Below, piece after piece: positions 8,551-17,390 of a stretch of DNA of 64,000 bases (the stretch's first letter is position 1; each line of letters starts with the position of its first letter). Made by a program: the position numbers and the translations under genes. The notes below the pieces were generated by a model. The model was not told the origin of the DNA. It ran no database searches and saw only the letters and a list, made by a program, of their open reading frames with translations. This stretch comes from Chitinophagaceae bacterium T5-Br10_B2g13 (GTDB taxonomy: Bacteria > Bacteroidota > Rhodothermia > Balneolales > Balneolaceae). The stretch is from the NCBI GenBank assembly GCA_001564065.1, contig LKNA01000005.1, forward strand, positions 1 through 64,000, written 5' to 3'.

Positions 8551-8642
8551 CAGGCTTACAGCCTTTTTTGTACAGGTTGGCAATTGAAATTTGAAACCTG
8601 GGGCGATGCCCCAAGGCTGAGACGTGAAAGGCTTTCAGCCTT
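8551..8642. repeat. REP hairpin cluster, right flank of the RAYT gene
   Basis: Three hairpins: AGGCT-TAC-AGCCT (8552-8564), TGGGGC-GAT-GCCCCA (8599-8613), and AAGGCT-TTC-AGCCTT (8628-8642). The GAT loop here is the complement of the ATC loop in the left cluster, so the flanks are mirror images around the transposase gene. Confidence 0.85.
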
Positions 8643-8767
8643 ATTTTTTCTATCTGAAAAATAGCATAATAATAGAGGTAAGCGCAGAGATAATAATTCA
8701 CTTTAAAATTGATAAATAATTGATTAGTAGAAAAAATTGCAATCAGAGTTACTTTTGTAATCACTAA

Positions 8768-10114
8768 TCAAACCAACCTTCTTGCCGCCGTTTGAACAGG
8801 ATCCCACACCGGAGAAAATGGCGGCGCATAAGAGAGATCCAGATCAACGATATTCTGAGCTGTCATGCCCGCGGTGATAGCCGTTACAATAGTATCGATT
8901 CGTTTAGCCGATCCGGGAAAGCCAACAATCTGCCCACCCAGAACTTTACCACTCGATTCCTCTGCGATTAACTTCACCGTAATTTTATCACTTCCGGGAT
9001 AGTATCCCGATCGTGTTCTGCTCTCAATTGTAGCTGTTTTAAATTTTATACCGGATTCTTCCAACTCCTTTTCCGACAGTCCGGTTCTGGAGATCTCAAG
9101 TTCCTTAAATTTGGTAATGGCCGTTCCGCATACTCCCGGGAATTCCATGTCCCCGTCGCTCAGATTTATCCCGGCTACCAGACCGTGTTTATTGGCAACC
9201 GTTCCAAGCGCAATCCAGGTCTGCTCTTTTTTGATCAGATGATAGGATTCCGAACAATCACCGGCGGCCCAAATTCCGGGAACCGTTGTTTGCAACTTTT
9301 TATTAACCTTGATCGCCCCTTTCACTCCGGCCTCAATCGGTGTTCCATCCGTTAATGCAGTATTCGGGTTCACACCCATGCCGAGTATCACGAGATCTGC
9401 ATCTTCATTTCTCTTATCCGTTTTGACCGAAGTAACCGTACCGTTTTTTGATTCAAATTTCTCCAGCTTCTCGTTTAGATACAGATCAACACCCGAATCT
9501 CGCATATAGTCAGCTATTAAATCAGCCATATCTTTATCCATAGTCGTCATTACCTGAGGAGCCATATCGAAAAGGGTGACCTTCATATCAAGGTCCAGCA
9601 GCGCCTCAGCCATCTCAATCCCGATGTATCCACCGCCAACAATGACCGCTCTTTTTGGCGAATTCTTTTCAATGTAATCAAAAACATCAATCCCGGTCTG
9701 GAGTGTACTTAACCCGAATATTCCATCAGACTCTATTCCCTCAAAATCGGGACGGATGGGCGACGCTCCGGTGGCGATCAGCAGTTCCTCATACGATTCC
9801 CAAAAAGTGCGGTTATCCTCTAGATTTTTCACCTCCACTCTTCTGCCTTCAGTGTCGATCTTTATAACTTCGTGTAGAATTCGAACATCAATATTCTGCT
9901 TTTCCCTGAACACCTCCGGTTTTCGCGCGATCAATTGATCAGAATCACTAACCTGCCCTGCAATATAATAAGGCATTCCGCAGGCAGCGTATGATGTATG
10001 CTTTCCCCTTTCAAATACAACAATTTCTCGATCGGGCTGAGCTCTTCTAACTTTCGATGCAGCACTCATACCCGCCGCGTCCCCTCCAATAACTACCAGT
10101 TTTCCTTTGTTCAT
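8768..10114 (-). CDS. CoA-disulfide reductase-like FAD/NAD(P) oxidoreductase
   Basis: A 448-residue flavoprotein with an N-terminal FAD motif (VVIGGDAAGMSAAS), the single redox Cys45 in YAACGMPYY, an NAD(P)-binding motif near 158 (AVIVGGGYIGIEMAE), an FAD-contact motif (GIWAAGDC) and a C-terminal dimerisation domain. A lone Cys in an ACGMPY context is typical of the CoA-disulfide reductase / NADH oxidase / polysulfide reductase group, which uses one active-site Cys. The exact substrate is not decidable. It is a monocistronic gene next to the RAYT element. Confidence 0.85.
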   Translation of the reverse strand: MNKGKLVVIGGDAAGMSAASKVRRAQPDREIVVFERGKHTSYAACGMPYYIAGQVSDSDQLIARKPEVFREKQNIDVRILHEVIKIDTEGRRVEVKNLEDNRTFWESYEELLIATGASPIRPDFEGIESDGIFGLSTLQTGIDVFDYIEKNSPKRAVIVGGGYIGIEMAEALLDLDMKVTLFDMAPQVMTTMDKDMADLIADYMRDSGVDLYLNEKLEKFESKNGTVTSVKTDKRNEDADLVILGMGVNPNTALTDGTPIEAGVKGAIKVNKKLQTTVPGIWAAGDCSESYHLIKKEQTWIALGTVANKHGLVAGINLSDGDMEFPGVCGTAITKFKELEISRTGLSEKELEESGIKFKTATIESRTRSGYYPGSDKITVKLIAEESSGKVLGGQIVGFPGSAKRIDTIVTAITAGMTAQNIVDLDLSYAPPFSPVWDPVQTAARRLV

Positions 10115-10268
10115 GCCATCTGTATTAAATTTACCTTTTCAACAATGTATTAAGAATTTATTCCATCATCTATATTTGATAAAACTCTATTCGCCATTCT
10201 TACTCTCTTAAAAAATAAGTATTAACTTACAGATGGAAATCTTTTAACTCTTCAATTTTTTAGAGAAC

Positions 10269-10679
10269 ATGGAAAACGAGTCTTCGCCAAAAAAATCGAA
10301 CAGAGGCTTTAATTTCGTCATCAAATGGTCACTCCTGTTTTTTGTCATACTTGTGATTGTAGGTTTAATTTATCGTAATCTCTATCCGGTCAAACTCGAT
10401 CTCGCTCAGGATGATTATATCAAACAGGTGTTTACCATTCAAAAATCTTATGTATACTCCGAACCAACTGATTCCACGTCTATAGTCGGGGAGTTTGAAT
10501 CGAGCGAAATTTTATATGTGATTGACGAACATGAGAATAAATACTTGGTCAGACCACTTATCACGACCTACCTGGATAGTGTATGGATAGAACAGGAACA
10601 CGTTTTTGAATACTCACCGGAGTACTACCGCCAATTTAAGTATGAGGAAGATCGACGAAGATTTAATACTGATAATTAA
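10269..10679 (+). CDS. Membrane-anchored protein with SH3-like domain
   Basis: A 136-residue protein not recognised by name. A short basic N-terminus (to about 15) is followed by one membrane segment (about 16-36) and an extracytoplasmic part. Residues 55-110 read like a bacterial SH3 fold (SYVYSEPTDSTSIVGEF, then VIDEHENKYLVRP). It is followed 12 bases later by a membrane protein gene on the same strand, so the two are probably cotranscribed. Confidence 0.6.
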   Translation: MENESSPKKSNRGFNFVIKWSLLFFVILVIVGLIYRNLYPVKLDLAQDDYIKQVFTIQKSYVYSEPTDSTSIVGEFESSEILYVIDEHENKYLVRPLITTYLDSVWIEQEHVFEYSPEYYRQFKYEEDRRRFNTDN

Positions 10680-10691
10680 GCCTATGAATAG

Positions 10692-11378
10692 ATGATCGGA
10701 TATTCAGACCAGAAAAATCCCGACCGCATCACGAAGGTCCACATGTGGATTGGTCGAGTTCTGCTCATTGTAGTCGGTCTGGAGTGGATCTATCTGCTGA
10801 TTGAATCCCGGTGGCTCTCTCTTTTTGTCGTTACTCTGCTCATCATCGTACTATTTTTCCCAATTATATTCAGGAGAAAACTTCAGGTTGAAATCCCGGC
10901 CGAGTTTCATCTGGCGGCTGTCATATTCACGTTTGCCGCTCTCTATCTGGGTGAAGTACAGGAATTCTATCAGCGCGTTTGGTGGTGGGATATTGCCCTG
11001 CACGCCTCAGCAGGATTACTGATGGGAATACTCGGTTTTTTGCTGATCTATATTCTAAATGAAAGCAAACGAATAGAGATCCATCTTACACCGGGCTTTA
11101 CTGCATTCTTCGCATTTACGTTTGCTGTAACTATCGGAACTGCATGGGAAGTGTTTGAATTTGCTATGGATCAAATTTTTGGTCTTAATATGCAAAAGCC
11201 GATGCTGGATGATCCCTCAGGCTTAACGGACACCATGTGGGATATGATTGTAAATGCTATTGGGGCGTTTATAATCAGCCTGACCGGATGGTGGTATCTT
11301 AAATTTGAGAAAAATTTCTTTATGAAGGAGTGGATCAGAAAATTCATAAAAAAGAACCCTCGTCTATTTAAAAAGTGA
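10692..11378 (+). CDS. Polytopic membrane protein, DUF2238/YjdF-like
   Basis: A 228-residue integral membrane protein with about six hydrophobic segments. Motifs HASAG (about 105), WEVFEFAMDQIFG (about 155) and a later DTMWDMIVNAIGA match the pattern of acidic and His residues within membrane segments of the DUF2238/YjdF group, whose function is unknown. It is probably transcribed with the SH3-like protein upstream and ends at the bidirectional terminator at 11391. Confidence 0.6.
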   Translation: MIGYSDQKNPDRITKVHMWIGRVLLIVVGLEWIYLLIESRWLSLFVVTLLIIVLFFPIIFRRKLQVEIPAEFHLAAVIFTFAALYLGEVQEFYQRVWWWDIALHASAGLLMGILGFLLIYILNESKRIEIHLTPGFTAFFAFTFAVTIGTAWEVFEFAMDQIFGLNMQKPMLDDPSGLTDTMWDMIVNAIGAFIISLTGWWYLKFEKNFFMKEWIRKFIKKNPRLFKK

Positions 11379-11390
11379 ATCCATAAAAAA

Positions 11391-11420
11391 ACGCCTGTAT
11401 GAACTATACAGGCGTTTTTA
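11391..11420. terminator. Bidirectional terminator between converging genes
   Basis: A 10-bp perfect stem (11391-11400 with 11406-11415) with a GAACT loop is flanked by an A-run on the left and a T-run on the right. It serves both the plus-strand membrane protein and the minus-strand DUF4168 gene. Confidence 0.88.
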
Positions 11421-11441
11421 AGTCAAATATTTCAATCAGGT

Positions 11442-11993
11442 TTAGAATCCCTGCTGATTATTTTGCTGTTGATCCATCTGGGTTTCCATCATCATCTGCT
11501 GTATGCGCTGTTGCAATGCCGGATCTTGCTGAAGTGCTACGTTAATCTCCATAAAGCGGTCCATGCTCATGCCTTCCTGTTCTACGGCTTGCGCAACGCT
11601 TTGGTCCAATTCACGCTCCATCTCCGCAATTTGCTCCGAAGCTGACTCAAACTTATCCAGTTCCTCCTGAGTTACATCAAGCTGATCGTCTGACTGTTCC
11701 ATATATCTTGATTCAGCAATCATGTTGTAGGTCTCTACACTTAAATCTTCGCTTTCAACAACTGCAACCATATCAGACTGTGCATCCATTTGAACCTGTT
11801 GTGCAACTGTCGATATCTCAACAAATGTTTCCAGCTCATCATCAGAGACTTCTATCTGAGGTGGTGATTGCTGTTCAAATTGTCCTTGAAAATTATCCTG
11901 TGGAGCTTGTTCTGTCATGGTTTGATCCTGTTCGGATTGGCATGCCAACATGCTCAAGCCCAGAGCGATCAGTGTTAAATATTTAATCATCAT
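11442..11993 (-). CDS. DUF4168-like lipoprotein with two repeats
   Basis: About 183 residues starting at the double Met before a hydrophobic signal that ends in LSMLAC, a lipobox-like site. An upstream ATG at 12011 would add six residues and is less likely. The mature part is Gln- and Met-rich and contains two related helical units, each starting with VSDDELETFVEI or VTQEELDKFESA, the hallmark of DUF4168. The function of that domain is unknown. The cell-envelope location is inferred from the lipobox. Confidence 0.7.
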   Translation of the reverse strand: MMIKYLTLIALGLSMLACQSEQDQTMTEQAPQDNFQGQFEQQSPPQIEVSDDELETFVEISTVAQQVQMDAQSDMVAVVESEDLSVETYNMIAESRYMEQSDDQLDVTQEELDKFESASEQIAEMERELDQSVAQAVEQEGMSMDRFMEINVALQQDPALQQRIQQMMMETQMDQQQNNQQGF

Positions 11994-12199
11994 TGTTTGT
12001 TGTATTAACATTTCTACTAGTACAACAAACTAAATTGTGAACAAACTGTTTCCCTTTTTATAAGATTTGATGAGATTTTAATCCCTTTAACATCAATACA
12101 GATTTGAAATCAATGAGCTGAATCATGAAGCGAATCACACTTTTATAGCTAAGCGGATGTGGACTTTCGTAACATAAGTTATCGTATTTCTCTTATTCC

Positions 12200-12296
12200 G
12201 GAACAGGCTTCTCATCCCTCCGGATGATAACTTGGCTTTGGATGAAAAAAGAAAGGTAGTTTGAAAAAAAGTTGAGAAAGTACCTGGGAAGGGACT
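12200..12296. repeat. Tandem repeat copy A, carrying a tRNA-Leu 3'-end fragment
   Basis: This ~97-base stretch is nearly repeated at 12334-12431, offset by about 135 bases. Its last 16 bases (12281-12296) equal the 3' end of the tRNA-Leu gene, after which the sequences diverge. It is a remnant rather than a second tRNA. Confidence 0.8.
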
Positions 12297-12333
12297 TCCC
12301 GATCAACCCTGCTCGGATTGATTACCCTTCGGC

Positions 12334-12431
12334 GGGACAGGCTTCTCGTCCCTTTGGATAATAACTTGATTCTGAGTGTGAAAAAGAAAGGTAGTTTGAA
12401 AAGAAGTTGAGAAAGTACCTGGGAAGGGACT
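12334..12431. repeat. Tandem repeat copy B, overlapping the real tRNA-Leu 3' end
   Basis: This copy runs from downstream of the tRNA into its acceptor and T-arm sequence (12416-12431). Compared with copy A there are about a dozen substitutions, so the duplication is not recent. Confidence 0.8.
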
Positions 12432-12499
12432 CGAACCCTTACGATGTCGCCACCACCGGATTTTGAATCCGGCGCGTCTACCAATTCCGCCACCCAGGC
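12416..12499 (-). tRNA. tRNA-Leu(CAA)
   Basis: An 84-base minus-strand tRNA. The acceptor stem GCCTGGG pairs with CCCAGGT (one G-T pair), and the discriminator base is A. The anticodon loop is TTCAAAA within a CCGGA/TCCGG stem, giving anticodon CAA for UUG codons. A long variable arm follows, as in class II tRNAs, and the T loop carries GTTCGAGTC. CCA is not encoded. The ORFs that cross it are spurious. Confidence 0.95.
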
Positions 12500-12690
12500 G
12501 TGACATTAAATCAATCACAGATTTGAAATATAAGCAGGGTTTTAAACAATAGAAACATCTATTTGATCAAAATTTTCCGGACAAGTCATTAAGCGAGACC
12601 AGTTGTAGCATTGAAAATTTGCCTTATCAAATCATCATAATTCTTAGTAGTTTAATCACAGATAACTTTTTAACAACCAACCAGCCTGAG

Positions 12691-13152
12691 ATGAAAAAAG
12701 CGTTTATTGGTAGTCTGATCGGTGTGGCAATCGTCATTGCACTCGATTCATTTGCAAGAGTCATTATCTCCATCTACATGGGATTGAACTACCCAATGAT
12801 CTCCTACGGAGAATTTCCGGGTATTATCTGGCCCATGCTCCTCACCTTTATTGGAGGATTTACAGTCTTTTTCGGTGCGATGTTCACATTAACCTACGGA
12901 CGAAAAAAAAGATTGGTAGCACTTTTAACTCTTCTGACATTCATTATTCTGATCAGATATGGACAGATCTACCTGTTAACGGGCCTTGAGTCTCTTTTCT
13001 ACCCCATAACAACGCTTGTACTATCACTCGGAGCCATTCTTTTAGCCTGGCAGCTGACCGATCCAAATAAGAAGAGTGCAGAAGAAATTACGCACGATGA
13101 AGAGGACTTTGATAATAACCAACACGGATACCACGAACCGGAAGGGAACTAA
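12691..13152 (+). CDS. Four-helix membrane protein of unknown function
   Basis: A 153-residue protein beginning MKKAFIGS; the ATG at 12691 is preferred over an upstream TTG at 12619, which would add an unlikely hydrophobic extension. Four hydrophobic segments are visible (about 6-24, 40-62, 70-88, 100-118), followed by an acidic, Asn/His-containing cytosolic tail. No family was recognised. It is a single gene between the tRNA and a response regulator on the other strand. Confidence 0.6.
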   Translation: MKKAFIGSLIGVAIVIALDSFARVIISIYMGLNYPMISYGEFPGIIWPMLLTFIGGFTVFFGAMFTLTYGRKKRLVALLTLLTFIILIRYGQIYLLTGLESLFYPITTLVLSLGAILLAWQLTDPNKKSAEEITHDEEDFDNNQHGYHEPEGN

Positions 13153-13223
13153 ACATCAAAAAAGATAAAATAGAACTGAATACGGTTTGAATCCAAACGG
13201 ACCGGAAAAAGTGACTCTAACGT

Positions 13224-13937
13224 TTACTCTTCGTCACATTGAAACATAAATCCTTTTTTTCGGATCGTTTCAATAAAATCAAATTCGGAGTGCTCTCTCA
13301 TCTTTTTTCTCAGATAGCTGATGTAAACATTAATGTAATTTGTTTGAGTATCGAAATGTATATCCCAAACATTACTGGCCAACTCTTCCTGTGAAATAAT
13401 TCTACCTTTATTCCGTACAAAATAGACCAGGAGGTTAAACTCATTATTAGTCAGATCTACCTCATTTTCTTTGATAATCATTTTTCTGGATATCAAATCA
13501 ACGGTTAGGCTTCCGCAGGTAAGCTCTTTCTCTGCTCCTTTATTATTGCTTCTTCTGGCAATTGCGTCGAGACGAGCCATTAACTCGTCACTATTGAATG
13601 GTTTGGTGAGATAATCATCAGCACCCACATTCAATACTTTTACTTTTACATCGGTTTCGTGCTCAGCGGATAGCACAAGCACAGGGGTTGTAACTCCCTC
13701 CTCTCTTATTTTTGCACATACATCATATCCATTTCCGTCTGGCAGACGCAAATCAAGAATGATCATATCAAACTTATTATTGAGAGCCTTTTCTTCCCCG
13801 TCGCCTGCTGTTTCTGCAACGGCAACGTCATTTCCCCGATGTTCCAAAACTGCTTTTACAAGTGTTCGAACCGTCGGATCGTCTTCAACGACTAATATTT
13901 TCATCTTTTTTTTTGTTTCCGTAGATGCTGTAGACAT
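13224..13937 (-). CDS. OmpR/PhoB-type response regulator
   Basis: A 237-residue transcription factor. The receiver domain (about 12-125) has VVEDDP, phosphoacceptor Asp62 (MIILDLRLPDGNG) and the KPF motif near residue 115. The winged-helix DNA-binding domain occupies about 140-235 with the typical NNEFNLLVYFVRNKGRIISQ and TNYINVYISYLRKKM. No histidine kinase gene adjoins it, so it is an orphan in this window. It lies alone between genes of unrelated function. Confidence 0.92.
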   Translation of the reverse strand: MSTASTETKKKMKILVVEDDPTVRTLVKAVLEHRGNDVAVAETAGDGEEKALNNKFDMIILDLRLPDGNGYDVCAKIREEGVTTPVLVLSAEHETDVKVKVLNVGADDYLTKPFNSDELMARLDAIARRSNNKGAEKELTCGSLTVDLISRKMIIKENEVDLTNNEFNLLVYFVRNKGRIISQEELASNVWDIHFDTQTNYINVYISYLRKKMREHSEFDFIETIRKKGFMFQCDEE

Positions 13938-14012
13938 AATTAATTCATTTCAAAGTTATAAAGATGAATCTGCTGAAGGTTACAAAATTATTTAATTCAA
14001 AAAAGTATTTTT

Positions 14013-14723
14013 TTACGCAGCTTCATAACCGATACTCTTGAACCATTTAAAAATTTGATTTAAATAGACTTCACTAAATGAATGGTTTTCATTTAATAAA
14101 TTCAACTCTGCTTTTATACCTTTTTCTTTTAGCAATTTTATTTCCCTGGCCTGAGGAGCTGCTTTTACTTTTACGTCGTTTTTGCCATGAAAAGCAGCAA
14201 TATTCATGTGCTGTAAGTTTTCCCAATTGTCGTTTAACACTTCTGTTTTTATTCTGGCACCTACTACAGCAAGATCGTTCACGTGTTTCCAGCGCGTAAG
14301 AGCAAAATAACCGGCAAGGTACCCCCCCATGGAATAGCCCAGCACGCCAATCCTGTTCACCTGAATCACCGGAAGAAGTTTATCCACTACCTCCTGTACA
14401 AATTCTGATGCCAGCTCTAAGGATTTAATAAACTGCCCCCGATTGCCATCATATAAATACCAGGCCCTACCCCAGTCAGAAACATTCTTATTTCTGCTTC
14501 GATCGTAAATGGGATAGGGTCCCTGTATAAAAAGATGATACGCTTTAAGGTTTAAAAGTGTATCACAGCGCTTTTTAAACTGTTCATTATTCTCCCCAAA
14601 ACCGTGAAAATAGATAAGCAAAGGTTTCTCTTCCTTTTCACCGGTTTCGATCAATGTATAAGGCACTTCAATTTTAAATGAAGTTTTTCCAGATACCAAT
14701 ACTTCGTTTTCCTTACCGGCCAT
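14013..14723 (-). CDS. Alpha/beta-hydrolase, esterase/phospholipase type
   Basis: A 236-residue serine hydrolase without a signal peptide. The oxyanion motif FHGFGENNEQF is near residue 40, the nucleophile is Ser131 in LGYSMGGY, the acid is Asp in FHGKNDVKV (about 185) and the base is His in NENHSFSE (about 213). The length and motif order fit small carboxylesterases and dienelactone-hydrolase-like enzymes. The substrate is unknown. It starts about 180 bases from the divergent PorV/PorQ-like gene. Confidence 0.82.
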   Translation of the reverse strand: MAGKENEVLVSGKTSFKIEVPYTLIETGEKEEKPLLIYFHGFGENNEQFKKRCDTLLNLKAYHLFIQGPYPIYDRSRNKNVSDWGRAWYLYDGNRGQFIKSLELASEFVQEVVDKLLPVIQVNRIGVLGYSMGGYLAGYFALTRWKHVNDLAVVGARIKTEVLNDNWENLQHMNIAAFHGKNDVKVKAAPQAREIKLLKEKGIKAELNLLNENHSFSEVYLNQIFKWFKSIGYEAA

Positions 14724-14901
14724 CTAAACAGAACTTTAAATTTTTGGTTACTTATAAATCAATGAATGATCTGATAATAGCAAAATTTGCGGAACAATAG
14801 TCAAATAATGCTATGGGAACTCATAACATTATGGAAATAAATTTATGTTAAACCATCAAATTCTATAGCTTATAACAAGATTGGATGTAGATAGATCGTA
14901 A

Positions 14902-15918
14902 ATGAAAAACATAAGCTACTTTACAATTATTCTCTTTTCGGTAACCCTTTTGATACTGACAGCCGCTCCGGCAATCAGTTATTCGCAAGGCGGATTTTCC
15001 GGTGAATTTACCAGAATAGGGTTTTCACCAATAGGTATCTCAATGGGTAATGCCATGACAGCATCTACCGAATACAGCGGTCTCAGCTACTACAATCCTG
15101 CCCAGGCAGCTATAAAAACAGGCTCTGTACCTATTCAATTTTCTTCTGCTTTGATGCAGTTCGACAGACAGCTTCATATGGTATCGGCAAATTTCCGGCT
15201 CCCTCCCTCCGCAGGATTAGCCTTTACGCTCATCAGCGCACGAACAGGAGATATTGATGGGCGGAACTTGAGCGGATACCATACCGGATACTTATCTACA
15301 TCCGAATATCGCCTGTCGGGAGATTTTAGCATTCGATTTTCAAACCATGTGATGGCCGGCATTGGTATCAACTTTAACTATTCTGACCTGCATGAAGAAA
15401 TTTCGGCGGTACAAGGTATCGGAATTGATATTGGTGTAATTGGAAAAATTACATCTCAAATCAATGTAGGCGCTTCAGTCCAAAATTTATTCTCTTCATT
15501 GTCTGTAAACACAACCGACCTTTACGGAACAGATGCAGCACCAAGAAACGAAAAGCATCCGCTAAGAATAATAACAGGCATCCGTTATAAATATTCAGAG
15601 GGTCTGAAAATGCACGTAGATTACGAAGTTCGAAATCAATTTGGTGAAACCGCTCAAGACGGTTTGGGGCGCCAAGAAGTTCGTTCAACCAACCATTTTT
15701 TAAAATCCGGTGTCGATTACTCCCCTCATGAGAGAGTCTCTTTGCGGGCGGGTGTCATTTGGAATGAAAAAAATCAGGATCAAAGTTTTAAGCCCTCTGC
15801 CGGTTTCTCAATTCATCTGCCATTCGACAGGCTCACACCATCAATAGATTACGCTTTTGCTTCTGAGCCATCTGGCATCTCTTCAATGCACGTTTTTGGA
15901 TTGAGGGTCAAGATTTAG
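14902..15918 (+). CDS. PorV/PorQ-like outer-membrane beta-barrel protein
   Basis: A 338-residue exported protein with a signal peptide to about residue 29 (AAPAISYSQG). The mature start has the family phrase of an early Gly-rich strand (GISMGNAMTASTEYSGLSYY, then NPAQAA), followed by alternating beta-strand sequence and a C-terminal aromatic strand (SSMHVFGLRVKI). This resembles the PorV/PorQ group linked to type IX secretion in Bacteroidota, though FadL-like barrels are an alternative. No type IX secretion genes are nearby. Confidence 0.68.
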   Translation: MKNISYFTIILFSVTLLILTAAPAISYSQGGFSGEFTRIGFSPIGISMGNAMTASTEYSGLSYYNPAQAAIKTGSVPIQFSSALMQFDRQLHMVSANFRLPPSAGLAFTLISARTGDIDGRNLSGYHTGYLSTSEYRLSGDFSIRFSNHVMAGIGINFNYSDLHEEISAVQGIGIDIGVIGKITSQINVGASVQNLFSSLSVNTTDLYGTDAAPRNEKHPLRIITGIRYKYSEGLKMHVDYEVRNQFGETAQDGLGRQEVRSTNHFLKSGVDYSPHERVSLRAGVIWNEKNQDQSFKPSAGFSIHLPFDRLTPSIDYAFASEPSGISSMHVFGLRVKI

Positions 15919-16018
15919 ATCAGGACTCAGGGCTCAGGACTTTTAAAAGATGTTCAATATTATTTCGTCAACACAGATATTTTCTTACATACTGTAAGAT
16001 GTCTACTCAACTGAGATA

Positions 16019-16657
16019 CTAAAATTCTCCTCTCCGGTCCTTCAGTTCTTTGTATAACATCTCTCGTGCTCTGAAAATATGAGCTTTCACTGTTCCTAAT
16101 GGCAGGTCCAGCTGTTCTGAAATTTCATCATAACTCAGCTCCTCAAAGTGGCGTAATTTTATAACCACCCTGTATTTTTCGGGTAGATCTTCGATAGCCT
16201 CACGGATGATATCACTCCTCTGCTTTCGAATGATTTTTCGGTCTGTACCGAAAGTATCATCCTCCAGCTGGATATTCATTTCACCCTCTTTTGTCTTAAC
16301 CGGTTCGTCAATCGAGGTCGTTTGAAGCTTCTTCTTGCGCAGATAATCAATTGTGTGGTTTGTGGTTATTCTATAGAGCCAGGTAGAAAATGCGTAGTTG
16401 GTATTATAAGACTCGAGGTTGTCAAAAGCCTTCATAAAGGCTTCCTGCACCAAATCCCGAACCTGCTCTTTATCCTTTACCATTTTGGTTAAATGGTAGA
16501 ACAGAGGGGTTTCATATTTCTGCATCAGAGACCTGTAAGCACTCTGATCTCCGGCTACTGCTCTCTCAACAAGCTTGTCGTCTTCAAGGCTGCTTGCAGA
16601 GGCATTTTCGCGTGGTGTGGTCTGTGATTTGTTGCTTTTGTCCTGGTTAGACATCAA
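16019..16657 (-). CDS. ECF-type RNA polymerase sigma factor
   Basis: A 212-residue sigma-70 group IV protein. Sigma-2 occupies about 28-100 (GDQSAYRSLMQKYETPLFYH, then DLVQEAFMKAFDNL), and sigma-4 about 140-200 (LPEKYRVVIKLRHFEELSYD, then LGTVKAHIFRARE). A Ser/Thr/Asn-rich 25-residue extension precedes it. No anti-sigma gene is beside it. The divergent gene is an outer-membrane protein, 121 bases away, which makes an envelope-stress role possible but unproven. Confidence 0.92.
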   Translation of the reverse strand: MMSNQDKSNKSQTTPRENASASSLEDDKLVERAVAGDQSAYRSLMQKYETPLFYHLTKMVKDKEQVRDLVQEAFMKAFDNLESYNTNYAFSTWLYRITTNHTIDYLRKKKLQTTSIDEPVKTKEGEMNIQLEDDTFGTDRKIIRKQRSDIIREAIEDLPEKYRVVIKLRHFEELSYDEISEQLDLPLGTVKAHIFRAREMLYKELKDRRGEF

Positions 16658-16778
16658 AAAATTTCAGTTTTTTCAAAACCGATGACAGATGCATCTTAAG
16701 TTTTACGCTTATTACAATTAGAAGGACTAATTATCCCATAACCTATAATCGAACAAAAATTAACATAACAATACCACT

Positions 16779-17312
16779 ATGAAAAAACTACTTGTAATTA
16801 TTTTTGCGGCTACATTTGTATTTGCTACAACTTCAATTACAAATTTTGCACAGGCACAAAACACAGGTGGCATTCAAGAAGGAGACCTTGTAATTAATGC
16901 CGGAATTGGATTTGGTACAACATTTAGTACGTTTGGTGCTAACTTCGGCCTTCCATTTGGAGCTAATGTTGAGTATGGAATTACTGAACTTGAAACCGGT
17001 TCAATTGGTCTGGGAGGAGATTTTGGAATTTCTTCTGGTTCAGGTGTTACAATGACAACATTCGGAGCAAGAGGGTCATACTATTTCAATGATCTATTTG
17101 ATATAGAAAATCCAGATTTGGATGTATACTCAGGTATTGGTCTGTACTACAGAAATTTTAACTTTTCTGGCTCAACAACAAATTGGGGAACCGGTGTTTA
17201 TGCTGCTTTTCATGCCGGTGCCAGATACTACTTTTCTGATAATATTGGTGGATTTGCTGAAGTAGGCAATAATTGGGGCTGGTTAAATTTGGGTGTAGCA
17301 ATCAAACTGTAA
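16779..17312 (+). CDS. Outer-membrane beta-barrel protein
   Basis: A 177-residue protein with a signal peptide (cut near ANFAQAQ, about residue 27) and a mature part of about eight short beta-strands rich in Gly and aromatic residues, ending in WLNLGVAIKL. The pattern fits small OmpA/OmpW-like barrels. It has its own intrinsic terminator 48 bases later. The role is unknown. Confidence 0.7.
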   Translation: MKKLLVIIFAATFVFATTSITNFAQAQNTGGIQEGDLVINAGIGFGTTFSTFGANFGLPFGANVEYGITELETGSIGLGGDFGISSGSGVTMTTFGARGSYYFNDLFDIENPDLDVYSGIGLYYRNFNFSGSTTNWGTGVYAAFHAGARYYFSDNIGGFAEVGNNWGWLNLGVAIKL

Positions 17313-17359
17313 AATGATTGTTCACTTCAGAGTCTGTTGATTTTATCAAGACAGAGTCA

Positions 17360-17390
17360 GGTGTCCGCTGAAAGGCGGACACCTTTTTTT
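17360..17390 (+). terminator. Rho-independent terminator of the outer-membrane gene
   Basis: A 9-bp stem (17360-17368 with 17375-17383) with a TGAAAG loop is followed by seven T. It ends the plus-strand transcript; the minus side has no A-run. The last T lies just beside the ppx stop. Confidence 0.9.

Noticed and set aside
8470-8764. ORFs of 64 and 74 residues beside the transposase
   Set aside because: They are formed by the REP hairpins and AT-rich flanks.
12212-12518. ORFs of 71 and 93 residues on the minus strand
   Set aside because: They run through the tRNA-Leu gene and the tandem repeat; the protein repeats merely reflect the DNA duplication.
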